Assembly (NCBI GenBank): GCA_016710965.1
Contig: JADJTW010000010.1
Location: forward strand, 1 to 64,000
Length of the DNA stretch: 64,000 nucleotides
Direction of reading: 5' to 3'
Source: Flavobacteriales bacterium
GTDB lineage: Bacteria > Bacteroidota > Bacteroidia > Flavobacteriales_F > PHOS-HE28
Positions 31,268 through 39,500 of the stretch are shown here, in pieces; positions within the stretch are counted from its first letter, which is position 1, and each line of letters opens with the position of its first letter. Below the pieces are notes generated by a model. It was not told the DNA's origin and made no database searches. It was given only the letters and a program-made list of their open reading frames with translations. The translations under genes and the position numbers were made by a program.

Positions 31268-32218
31268 TCAGTTGTTTATGAGGTTGTAGGTAAGTCCGAT
31301 GACAACGCGCTCCCGGTTGGGTATCATCTCATCACCCAAGGCATGCGCCACGGCATACTGAAAGGTGGAACTGAGGCCCCAGGATCGCCACCACACGCGG
31401 ACTCCTGCGTGGGTGAAAAGAGTGGAACTGCCGGTGCCCTGCGCTGGTTCGCCGCTCATGGCATCCTTGCCGGACAGTTCATGATAGATGCCCAAGGAGG
31501 GCATCAACTTCCAGTGCTCGCCGATGTCGTACCGGCGGAACGCTTCGATCGTGGTGCTGAGCCCGTGGCCCATCCGATGCCCATCGGCGTTGGCGCCGTT
31601 GCCGCGCCCGATTAGGCTGAGGCTGGCACCGTTGCGACCGCGACGAACCATGTACTCGGCCGATGCAAGCAGATCGAGCGAACCACTGCCGGGCTGCTGG
31701 TCGTGCTCCACTTCTCCGCCACGGTAGGTCATATCATGGCGGCCGAGCGGAAGCTTCGCGCCGGCACCGAGCAAGACCCGATGTACCGTGCGTTCATCCA
31801 TGGAGAGGCATTTGGTGTTCACGAGCAGGTAGCGGGCGATGAATAGCGGATCACCCACCCCGTAGACGTCGTTTCGGATGATACCGTCCACTGCGCGGTA
31901 GTTGTTCACCAGCGGGAGGGAGACGAGCGTGGCGAAGCGAGGCTTCCACCAGATATCGCCCCGGAATTCGGCCACTTGGTACAACTCGCGGTAATGCGTC
32001 TCGGGCGTGGCAAGGGTGGTCGCATCGTGCGCACCGTGCTTGGGTACCAGGGAAAGCGCAGCGGGTAGTGTGCCCTCCAGGCGCCGGTAGCGCCAGAGCA
32101 GGCTGAAGGAAGTGGTGCGATCGTGCGGTTGTATCCCGAGGAAGATGCCGCACACATCGCACCCGATACTGATGGACGGCAGCAACAGCGCCATCCAGAA
32201 CGAGAGGATGAATTTCAT
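31268..32218 (-). CDS. Conserved envelope protein with N-terminal CDVCG motif
   Basis: A 316-aa protein with a signal sequence that cleaves close to IGCDVCGIFLG. Cys20 and Cys23 form a CxxC pair that could bind metal; Cys20 might also be lipidated (SIGC). The remainder is an outer-membrane barrel pattern (for example FATLVSLPLVNNYR, LLGAGAKLPLG, AGVRVWWRSWGLS). I know this type as a frequent neighbour of MbnP genes but it has no established function. It stands between the small Cys protein and MbnP in one transcription unit, so a role in copper handling or export at the outer membrane is inferred. Confidence 0.6.
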   Translation of the reverse strand: MKFILSFWMALLLPSISIGCDVCGIFLGIQPHDRTTSFSLLWRYRRLEGTLPAALSLVPKHGAHDATTLATPETHYRELYQVAEFRGDIWWKPRFATLVSLPLVNNYRAVDGIIRNDVYGVGDPLFIARYLLVNTKCLSMDERTVHRVLLGAGAKLPLGRHDMTYRGGEVEHDQQPGSGSLDLLASAEYMVRRGRNGASLSLIGRGNGANADGHRMGHGLSTTIEAFRRYDIGEHWKLMPSLGIYHELSGKDAMSGEPAQGTGSSTLFTHAGVRVWWRSWGLSSTFQYAVAHALGDEMIPNRERVVIGLTYNLINN

Positions 32219-32280
32219 GAAGGAGGTGTTGATGTTCTACCCTGCGCACACCGTACACGATGCGCGCCATCCGGTTGAAC

Positions 32281-32655
32281 TCAGCACCACGGCACCGGCT
32301 CGGCTGGCGAATGGAAGCCATGCTCTTCACCGGCGATGAAAGGCGGGAAGCAACGATCCGAGGAATCCGCGCTCGGCACCCTGACCGCGAAGGCCTGGAG
32401 CAACATCGGCGCCGTGCGGAACCCGAGCCGCTCGGCAGGGAAATCCTTCGCCGCCTCCTGCTCCAAGGCTCTGAACTTCTTCGATAATTGGCACTCGCCA
32501 TGGCAGGTGCGCATGCCCGCCATCACATCGCGCTGAACGCAAAGCTCCCGTTCGATGTACGCCCGGCGCACTTGGAACTGGAGCAGGTACAACGATGGAG
32601 CCACCGCCACGGCGAACAGGATCGGCACCAATAGGAAGCAGGCGAGGCGGTGCAT
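32281..32655 (-). CDS. Small membrane-anchored protein with CxxxC motif
   Basis: A 124-aa protein: one N-terminal hydrophobic helix (VPILFAVAVAPSLYLLQF), then Cys39 and the TCHGECQLSKK motif with Cys51 and Cys55. A similar C-x(n)-HCNGKC-type motif occurs in a hypothetical family of Bacteroidota found near copper genes. The role is therefore possibly metal sensing or binding in the periplasm. The start at 32655 is supported by TAAGTTCG five bases upstream. It heads the operon leading to MbnP, with a 62-bp gap to the next gene. Confidence 0.6.
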   Translation of the reverse strand: MHRLACFLLVPILFAVAVAPSLYLLQFQVRRAYIERELCVQRDVMAGMRTCHGECQLSKKFRALEQEAAKDFPAERLGFRTAPMLLQAFAVRVPSADSSDRCFPPFIAGEEHGFHSPAEPVPWC

Positions 32656-32660
32656 CGGGG

Positions 32661-32668
32661 CGAACTTA
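32661..32668 (-). promoter_or_regulatory. -7 promoter element of the metal operon
   Basis: TAAGTTCG on the minus strand, 5 bases before the ATG at 32655. This placement predicts a leaderless transcript. Confidence 0.45.
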
Positions 32669-32757
32669 AGCGATCGGGATGAAGGCGAACTGACAAGCCT
32701 CAAGGCGGTCCTCCCACTGAAGCTCCGGTGCTCCATCTTTGGCGCAACTGCTCCCAC

Positions 32758-33777
32758 ATGCACGCTGGACGACGTTTCACGCTGCGCGAAGTCCTGTTCT
32801 GGACCCGCCGCGATATCTACTGGTTCCTATTCCTGGCCATCGTGCCCACGGTCCTGTTCGAAGTGGTGGGCTGGAAATGGCTGACGCTGCCATGGGTGCC
32901 CATCGCACTGGTGGGCACGGCACTGGCCTTCATCACCGGCTTCCGGAACAACTCCTCCTACGACCGGTTGTGGGAAGCACGCCAGATCTATGGCGCCATC
33001 GTGAACACCAGCCGTGCCTGGGGCATCATGGTCATCGACTTCATCACCGCCCGGCATGCCAAAGGGGGCGTGGATGACGCGGAACTGGAAAGGGTGCACG
33101 CACGGCTCATCCACCGGCACATCGCCTGGATGCACGCGCTGCGCTTCCAGCTGCGACAGCCGCGCGCTTGGGAACACATGATCAAGGTGTACAACCGCGA
33201 ATACCAGCGTTGGTACCAGGTGGATGAAGTGGAGAACAGGATGGAGGACGCGCTCACGGGCTTGATCACGCTCGAGGAGAAAGCGGAGGTGCTGGGCAAG
33301 TCGAACAAGGCGACGCAATTGATCGCCATGCAATCGAAGGACCTTCGGCAACTCCTGGATCAAGGCCTGATCGAAGACTTCCGCCACATGGAACTGGAGA
33401 AACTGCTGGTGGACCTCTATGCCCAGCAAGGCAAGTGCGAACGCATCAAGAACTTCCCCTATCCACGCCAGTTCGGCACGCTCAACCTCATGTTCACCAA
33501 GCTCTTCATCAACCTGGTGCCCTTCGGCATGCTGGGCGAATTCGCCAAGATGGGCGATGGCTTCATCTGGCTGACTGTGCCCTTCAGCGCGTTGGTGGCC
33601 TGGGTATTCAACATGATGGAGAAGATCGGCGAAGCCACCGAGAACCCTTTCGAAGGCGGTGCCAACGATGTGCCCATCACGGCCATCACGCGCACCATCG
33701 AGATCGACTTGCGCGAGATGCTCGGAGAAAAGGACGTACCGCCGCCGTTGACGCCGCAGAATAACATCCTGATGTAG
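32758..33777 (+). CDS. Bestrophin-family anion channel protein
   Basis: A 339-aa integral membrane protein of the bestrophin family. The N-terminal helix opens REVLFWTRRDIYWFLFLAIVP, followed by a typical ITGFRNNSSYDRLWEAR (the family FR-N-Y-RWWEGR equivalent) and a C-terminal PFGMLGEFAKMGDGFIWLTVP helix with NPFEGGANDVP near the end. Bacterial members are predicted pentameric cation or anion channels. The start at 32758 is preceded by CATCTTTG (32734-32741). Divergent to the small Cys protein, with about 100 bp between them. Confidence 0.85.
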   Translation: MHAGRRFTLREVLFWTRRDIYWFLFLAIVPTVLFEVVGWKWLTLPWVPIALVGTALAFITGFRNNSSYDRLWEARQIYGAIVNTSRAWGIMVIDFITARHAKGGVDDAELERVHARLIHRHIAWMHALRFQLRQPRAWEHMIKVYNREYQRWYQVDEVENRMEDALTGLITLEEKAEVLGKSNKATQLIAMQSKDLRQLLDQGLIEDFRHMELEKLLVDLYAQQGKCERIKNFPYPRQFGTLNLMFTKLFINLVPFGMLGEFAKMGDGFIWLTVPFSALVAWVFNMMEKIGEATENPFEGGANDVPITAITRTIEIDLREMLGEKDVPPPLTPQNNILM

Positions 33778-33781
33778 GCGT

Positions 33782-34882
33782 TCACTCGACCGCCGTTCCG
33801 CCCATCAGAATGCTGGGATCTACAGAAGCTCCCAACCCAAGAGCATCCGGAACTGCGATCGTCCCGGCTGGACCGTACACGATGCCACCGAACACTGGAT
33901 CGGCGATGAACATCAGCGGCGTATCCATGTCGCAGTACTTCACCGCGTCGCTCGTCGATGCCATATGCGCCGCTGCTGTCCATCCCAGTCGCGATTCCAA
34001 GAAGCCGCCCATCTGCACTTCCATACCTGCTTGTTCCGCGAGGGCGATGATCTTCTTCGCCTTGAACAAACCACCGCTTTTGCCGAGCTTAATGTTGAAG
34101 CGTTGGCATGCACCCAGCCCGATCAAGCGTTCGGCATCGTGATGGTCGCAGCAACTCTCATCCGCCATGATGGGGATCGGCGACGCCTCTTTCACACGCC
34201 GCATCTCCATGAATTGCCAGCGCGGGATAGGCTCTTCGCAATGCTGGATGTTGAAGGGAGCAAGCGCGTTCAACACATGAATGGCAATTTCCGGCGTCCA
34301 TCCCTGGTTCGCATCGATCCTCAGCGGGATCGTGTCGCCTATCGCTTCGCGGATGGCACGAATGCGAGCGATGTCCTCCTCCACACCACTGCCGAGCTTC
34401 ACCTTGATCACCGAGAAGCCGCTGCGAACGATATCCGGAGCATCAGCCGTCATCTTCTCTGGCGAACCAAGGCTGACCGTGTAGTCGGTTGTCAGTTGTC
34501 GGTTCTCTCTTCCACCAAGGAAGCGATACAGCGGAAGCCCGGCCCTTTGCGCGGCGAGGTCGTGCAACGCGATGTCGAAAGCGCTCTTGATGCTGTTGTT
34601 GCCGAAAATCAAGCGGTCCATGATCCGGTGCGCGCCTTCAATATCCGAGGGATCATGACCGATCAACGCTTTGGCCAAGTGCTTGCCCACGGCTAAGCAG
34701 GTCTCCTGCGTTTCGCCATTGATGGACCAGAAAGGGTTGCACTCGCCCCAGCCGATCAAGCCATCGCCGGTCGTTGCACGCAACACCACGCTCTCCACCT
34801 CGCGTAAGGCACCGAGGGATGTAACGAAGGGCGCCTTCAGCGGAATGCGAAGCGGAAAGAGCTCGAAGCGCGCGATCTTCAT
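33782..34882 (-). CDS. Dipeptide epimerase (enolase superfamily)
   Basis: A 366-aa enolase-superfamily enzyme, best fit L-Ala-D/L-Glu-type dipeptide epimerase of peptidoglycan peptide recycling. Catalytic KxK is at Lys160 and Lys162, metal ligands Asp190 (RIDANQGW), Glu216 and Asp241 (MADES), and the second catalytic Lys at 265/268 (NIKLGKSGG). Other acid-sugar dehydratases share the fold, so substrate is not certain. The start at 34882 fits MKIARFEL; TTTCTTTG six bases upstream may be its -7. It follows the rplI terminator and converges with the bestrophin gene 4 bp away. Confidence 0.8.
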   Translation of the reverse strand: MKIARFELFPLRIPLKAPFVTSLGALREVESVVLRATTGDGLIGWGECNPFWSINGETQETCLAVGKHLAKALIGHDPSDIEGAHRIMDRLIFGNNSIKSAFDIALHDLAAQRAGLPLYRFLGGRENRQLTTDYTVSLGSPEKMTADAPDIVRSGFSVIKVKLGSGVEEDIARIRAIREAIGDTIPLRIDANQGWTPEIAIHVLNALAPFNIQHCEEPIPRWQFMEMRRVKEASPIPIMADESCCDHHDAERLIGLGACQRFNIKLGKSGGLFKAKKIIALAEQAGMEVQMGGFLESRLGWTAAAHMASTSDAVKYCDMDTPLMFIADPVFGGIVYGPAGTIAVPDALGLGASVDPSILMGGTAVE

Positions 34883-34896
34883 GGGCCACAAAGAAA

Positions 34897-34923
34897 GAGG
34901 GCCCGCCGAACGGCAGGCCCTCT
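34897..34923 (-). terminator. Terminator of the rpsF-rpsR-rplI operon
   Basis: GAGGGCCCGCCG faces CGGCAGGCCCTC with one mismatched pair and a tight loop, about 50 bp past the rplI stop. Confidence 0.6.
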
Positions 34924-34973
34924 CCTATTCTAGATCACTTTCGCCCGACGTCACCGCGAGCGAAGCGAAGCTG

Positions 34974-35420
34974 TCACTCTTCCACCACCTCGAAGGGGAT
35001 GGTGCGCACCACATCGCGGTGGAAGGTGACCTCGGCCTCGTACTTGCCGATGCTCTTGATCGCCTCGCCCTTGAGCTTGATGTGCTTGCGGTCCACCTCG
35101 AAGCCGATGGCCTTGAGGGCATCGGCGATCATGATGGTGTTCACGCTGCCGAAGATCCGGCCCTTCTCGCCGACCTTGGCGCCGATGCGCAAGGTCTTGT
35201 CGCCAAGGCCGCTGGCCATCCGCTCCGCATCGGCCTTGATCTTGGCGAGCTTGTGTGAGCGCTGCTTCAATGTTTCGGTGAGCTGCTTGCGCGCGCTTTC
35301 GGTGGCCACAGTGGCCAACCCGCGCGGCAGCAGGAAATTACGAGCGTAGCCCTCGCGCACCTTCACCACATCGTCGGCGAAACCGAGGTGCTCCACGTCT
35401 TGTTTCAGGATGACTTCCAT
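34974..35420 (-). CDS. rplI: 50S ribosomal protein L9
   Basis: Large-subunit protein that binds 23S rRNA and bridges the L1 stalk region. It is 148 aa: N-terminal domain MEVILKQDVEHLG, GYARNFLLPRGLA, then the long connecting helix and the C-terminal domain KGRIFGSVNTIMIADAL. Start at 35420, not the in-frame ATG at 35489, because it gives the canonical N-terminus. It is the last gene of the rpsF-rpsR-rplI operon, 20 bp after rpsR, and has a hairpin downstream. Confidence 0.95.
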   Translation of the reverse strand: MEVILKQDVEHLGFADDVVKVREGYARNFLLPRGLATVATESARKQLTETLKQRSHKLAKIKADAERMASGLGDKTLRIGAKVGEKGRIFGSVNTIMIADALKAIGFEVDRKHIKLKGEAIKSIGKYEAEVTFHRDVVRTIPFEVVEE

Positions 35421-35440
35421 GGTCGTTCTGTTGTGGAGGG

Positions 35441-35713
35441 TTACTTCATCATATCGGCCACGTAAGGCATCAACGCCAAGTGGCGGCAACGCTTTACGGC
35501 CTGGCCCACTTTCCGCTGGTATTTCAGGCTGGTGCCTGTAAGGCGGCGGGGCAGGATCTTGCCTTGTTCGTTCACGAAGCGCAGGAGGAAGTCGCTGTCC
35601 TTGTAGTCGATGTACGTAATGCCCATCTTCTTGAAGCGGCAGTACTTCTCCTTCTTCGTCTCGATCGCGATCGGCGTCAGGTAGCGGATCTCGCTGTTGT
35701 TCTCGGCGGCCAT
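35441..35713 (-). CDS. rpsR: 30S ribosomal protein S18
   Basis: Small-subunit protein that pairs with S6 in the platform. 90 aa, with the core [16 protein letters not shown] and RVTGTSLK-type stretch [20 protein letters not shown]. It lies 3 bp after rpsF and 20 bp before rplI; the operon order is standard for Bacteroidota. Confidence 0.95.
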   Translation of the reverse strand: MAAENNSEIRYLTPIAIETKKEKYCRFKKMGITYIDYKDSDFLLRFVNEQGKILPRRLTGTSLKYQRKVGQAVKRCRHLALMPYVADMMK

Positions 35714-35716
35714 GGC

Positions 35717-36076
35717 TTAAGCGTTTGCGGGTTCAGCGTTCTCTTTCTTCGCCTTGTTCCTGCGCTTCTCAGCGAAGGCCAGGTGATGCTTGTCCATGGC
35801 CACCGTGAGGAAGCGGATAATGCGCTCATCACGACGGTATTCGGTCTCGAGCTTGGCAACGAAGGCGGCTTCGCTTTCGAACTCGATCAGGTGGTAGAAG
35901 CCCGTGGACTTCTTCTGGATGGGATACGCGAGCTTGCGCATTCCCCAGCTTTCTTCATGGCGGACCTTGCCATCGCCTGCTTTGATCAGGTCTTTGAACT
36001 TCTTTACCGTCTCCTTTGTCTGGTCCTCAGACAAAACGGGAGTTAGAATGAAGACGGTTTCGTACCGGTTGGTCAT
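35717..36076 (-). CDS. rpsF: 30S ribosomal protein S6
   Basis: Small-subunit ribosomal protein partner of S18. 119 aa, with the N-terminus [33 protein letters not shown] and a basic charged C-tail. First gene of the operon. The leader is short: TAGATTCG at 36111-36104 lies about 28 bp before the ATG. No ribosomal-protein repression structure is obvious in the leader. Confidence 0.95.
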   Translation of the reverse strand: MTNRYETVFILTPVLSEDQTKETVKKFKDLIKAGDGKVRHEESWGMRKLAYPIQKKSTGFYHLIEFESEAAFVAKLETEYRRDERIIRFLTVAMDKHHLAFAEKRRNKAKKENAEPANA

Positions 36077-36103
36077 GTGACTATTTCGGTTGATTTGGGG
36101 GCG

Positions 36104-36111
36104 CGAATCTA
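36104..36111 (-). promoter_or_regulatory. -7 promoter element of the rpsF operon
   Basis: TAGATTCG on the minus strand, upstream of rpsF. It matches TAnnTTnG and gives a leader of about 20-25 bases. Confidence 0.45.
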
Positions 36112-36586
36112 GGGGAAATACCTATACGGGCACAGCCCACAGGACGTGACCTCAAGGCTATCGGGCTTGATATCCAGTTCCGCGAGCACAACCACCTCCT
36201 CACATGCTGTCCACAGATGACGCCGATGACACCGATAGCCCTGGGCATGACCTAGTAGATGGAGACCAACTCACTGAAGGGGAGTGCCTCCACCCTTGGC
36301 GCCAACGGATACCGGCGGACGCCGGGATAGACCACCAATAGCTTGTCCAATTTCAGGTGGGCGGGGGCCATTGTGGTTGAAGATCAGTACCGGCGGTCTC
36401 GATTTTCAACCATACTGCGAAAAGCACCGGGTGCCAAAGCCTGGAGTCCGGTGGAGTACCCCACTTCTCCACTGGCCCCCTATTTCCCTAGCCGGGACCC
36501 CGATCGGATCTCCCGCCATTTATCAACAGGCCACTGCAACCGGCCGGGGCGGGCTTTACTTAGGGGCACTCCCAAAACCCTTTGCC
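36112..36586. other. Gene-free region with inverted repeats, possible IS21-type end remnant
   Basis: No gene of its own is supported in these 475 bp; the giant gene's frame is open upstream to 36284 but shows no signal-like extension. Inverted repeats are GGGGGCCA (36363-36370) with TGGCCCCC (36473-36480), and TGGTTGAA (36374-36381) with TTCAACCA (36405-36412). Together with the repeated GGTGG/CCACT words at 36355-36480 (TTCAGGTGGGCGG, CCGGTGGAG, CTCCACTGG) the layout resembles the multiply-repeated terminus of IS21-family elements. There is no transposase, so at most this is a relic. Confidence 0.3.
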
Positions 36587-39500
36587 ATGCTGCACTACCC
36601 CAACCTACTGAAAGCCGCGCTGGTATTGAGCTTTATTACCCCCCCCATTTTGAAACCCTTGGCTGACGCAGGGTTGGGAGGGATGGCAGCCCACGCGCAA
36701 GACATTTACCTCGACGAAATAGAAGGTGACGACACCTATACGACCAATACGGAGAACACGCCGTGGAAGACCATCGCCAAGCTCAATTCGGTATACGGCA
36801 ACGGATTGCCCAGCAACACGAACTTGCACCTTTACAGAGGAGGTCGATTCCCTGGGCAGATCGACATTGCCAATAGCGCACAGAATGTCACGATCCAAGC
36901 TTATCCGTTGAATGGAGAAGGGGCCAGGCCGATCGTTTACGGCAGTGTTGAGCTGGCTTGGCAGCAAGATGGGACAACGGACGTTTGGTATGCGCCAATA
37001 CCACCGGGAATCACTCCGAAATACTTGTTCGCCAACGGCCTGCTACAGACACCTGCGCGCTTTCCCAACAGCGGCTGGATCAGGAATTCCAACTGCACTA
37101 GTGGGGGTGGAACGAGCACGATAGCGGGAACGCCTTTCCCGGGCACCATGAGCGATCTGTTGGGCGCAGAACTGGTTGCGCGCACGTACAACTGGCAATA
37201 CCAACTGAGCACGGTGACCGGGGTGAATACGTCACCGGCAACTGTGGTCTGCAGCCCGCAAGTGCAGAGCATGGAGAACAAGGATTGGGGCTTCTTCTTC
37301 CAAGGCGCACAAGCGCTCATGGATGTTGCAGGTGAGTGGTGCTTCGTGGATGCCGAGGACCGCGTGTACTACAAGACCGGTTCGCTCACTGCACCGACAA
37401 ACGTTCGGGCAGCTTGGCATTCTTACGGAGTGAACATCAAAGGCGGTGCACCGATCACTTCTGGCATCTTGGTACAAGAGGTGGATTTCGCGAATCAAGT
37501 GGAGGCTGGTATTGCCCTCCGAGGTGACGGACTTGGCTCACATGATATCGAGATCACACAATGCGCCTTTCACCACCTGAAGATCGGAATAGACGATAAG
37601 AACTCCATTCCCGCGCCCGGTGGGAATAGCATCCACCACAACTCGTTCGCGGATGTGTACGACAGGGCGATCCTGCACTATGCGGATGCATCGAGCATCA
37701 CGGACAATTCCTTCGAGCGGATAGGCATGGTGCCTGGCCTTGGCCGAAGTGGGTTCGGCGGGCACATGGGTATAGATGTAGGTGGAGACGACTATGAAGT
37801 GCTACGGAACGTATTCCTGGACATCGGCTACGCAGCGATCAACGCCGGCGGAACTGGGACGATCGCGAACAACTATATCAGGCATTGCCTGGCCATCCTG
37901 AACGATGGAGGCGGGATCCAGTTCGACAATTCGGATCAACTGGTGATCCGGGACAACGTGATCGTTGATGTGGGCGATACGGATGTGAACCTGGTGAGCA
38001 CGGCGGGGTCCAATCCGAGCGGTGTGCCCTACTTTGCATATGAGGACATCAGCTATGGGATCTATTTCGGCAACCGAAGCATTACCAACGCCACCATCGA
38101 AGGGAACGTGGTAAGCGGTTGCGACAAGGGCATCCATGTGGACCACACCCTGTGCAGCAGCAATGAACAGGTGCTTGGCAACACATTGTTCAACAATAGG
38201 GTGCAGTTGAGTATGACCGACTATTCCAACTACATGAACGTTTCGCCTACCTTTTGTGGCGGCGACGGCAACAACCTCTCCACGAATCAAGGCTATGGCC
38301 CAACCGGCGATTACCCGAACTATCGCGCTTCCTACAACGATAGCTACGCCAACAACATCGCCTATTGCCTATCCGGGGCACAGTTCTGTTTGGAGCAATC
38401 GCATGTCTGGCCGGGCTCGCTAGCGGCGTTGGTGAACTTCGGGAGCTTCAGCGGCAACCACTACCACCAGCCATTCGGCCCTGCACCATTCCGGATCGGG
38501 ACCAAATACCGGAATGCGAACTTTTCGAATGCCCAGTTCTCGTACGCGCTCACCATACCTGAATGGCAGACACAGCACGAACCGGGGGCACAAGGCAGTT
38601 CGTACGCACTACAAGATCACTCGGTAGCCTCCGTCGGCTCAACCGTCCTAAGCGTCCCCGATCCAGGAACGGAGACCACCTTGTGGGAGTGCTTTGGTAT
38701 TCCCGGCAGCAGGTCGGATGTGGGTGGCGCGATGTTGAGCCAGGGGTCGCCGTGGCTCGAAAGGAACTGCTCGCCTCCTACGGCTGTCGGTGGCAAGTAC
38801 CGGTTGAATTTCACGCTGTCCGCCACGGAGAATACCACCTTGTATGCCGGGTTCCACTACAGGGAGACCTTTGGTAACCAGGGCGGCCGGTTTATTCAGG
38901 TCGGTACGACGCCTACCGCGTATTCGTTGTTGGTGGATGTGGACGATCATCCCGGCAACGACTACATGTACTTCAACATTGAGCATGGCCGCTATGGAGC
39001 AACAGTGCAAACCAGTGGCAGCATGACCATTGATGACTTATCCGTACAGGAAGTGACCTTTGATCCTGCTTACGACGCCCAGATCGCCGCCAACCACATC
39101 CTGCGTTACTACGCTAACCTCCCCGGCACCGAAGCCGATCCACAGAACGTAGCCGCCACAAACAACGGCACCTTCATCGTGCCTGAAGGCACCGCCGCCA
39201 ACCCAGCGTGCGGTTTGTGGAGCGATGTGTACGGCACCCTCTACGCACCCGGTCAGGCTGTAACGCTGGAGCCTTGGGCCAGCATCGTGCTATTCCAAAC
39301 CGGTACACCGCCTGCGGAGTTCACCATGGACGGCAGCAACGAGCACCACATAACGAGCGGGGAAGAGATCATCACGGACCACTACAACGTCGAGGGCAGT
39401 TTCATTGTGCATGACGAGGCCACCCTTACGATCGATGGTGGCACATTAGGTTTCAAAGCGAGCACGCCCACGATCCCGAGCAATGTCACGGTATTGGCGG

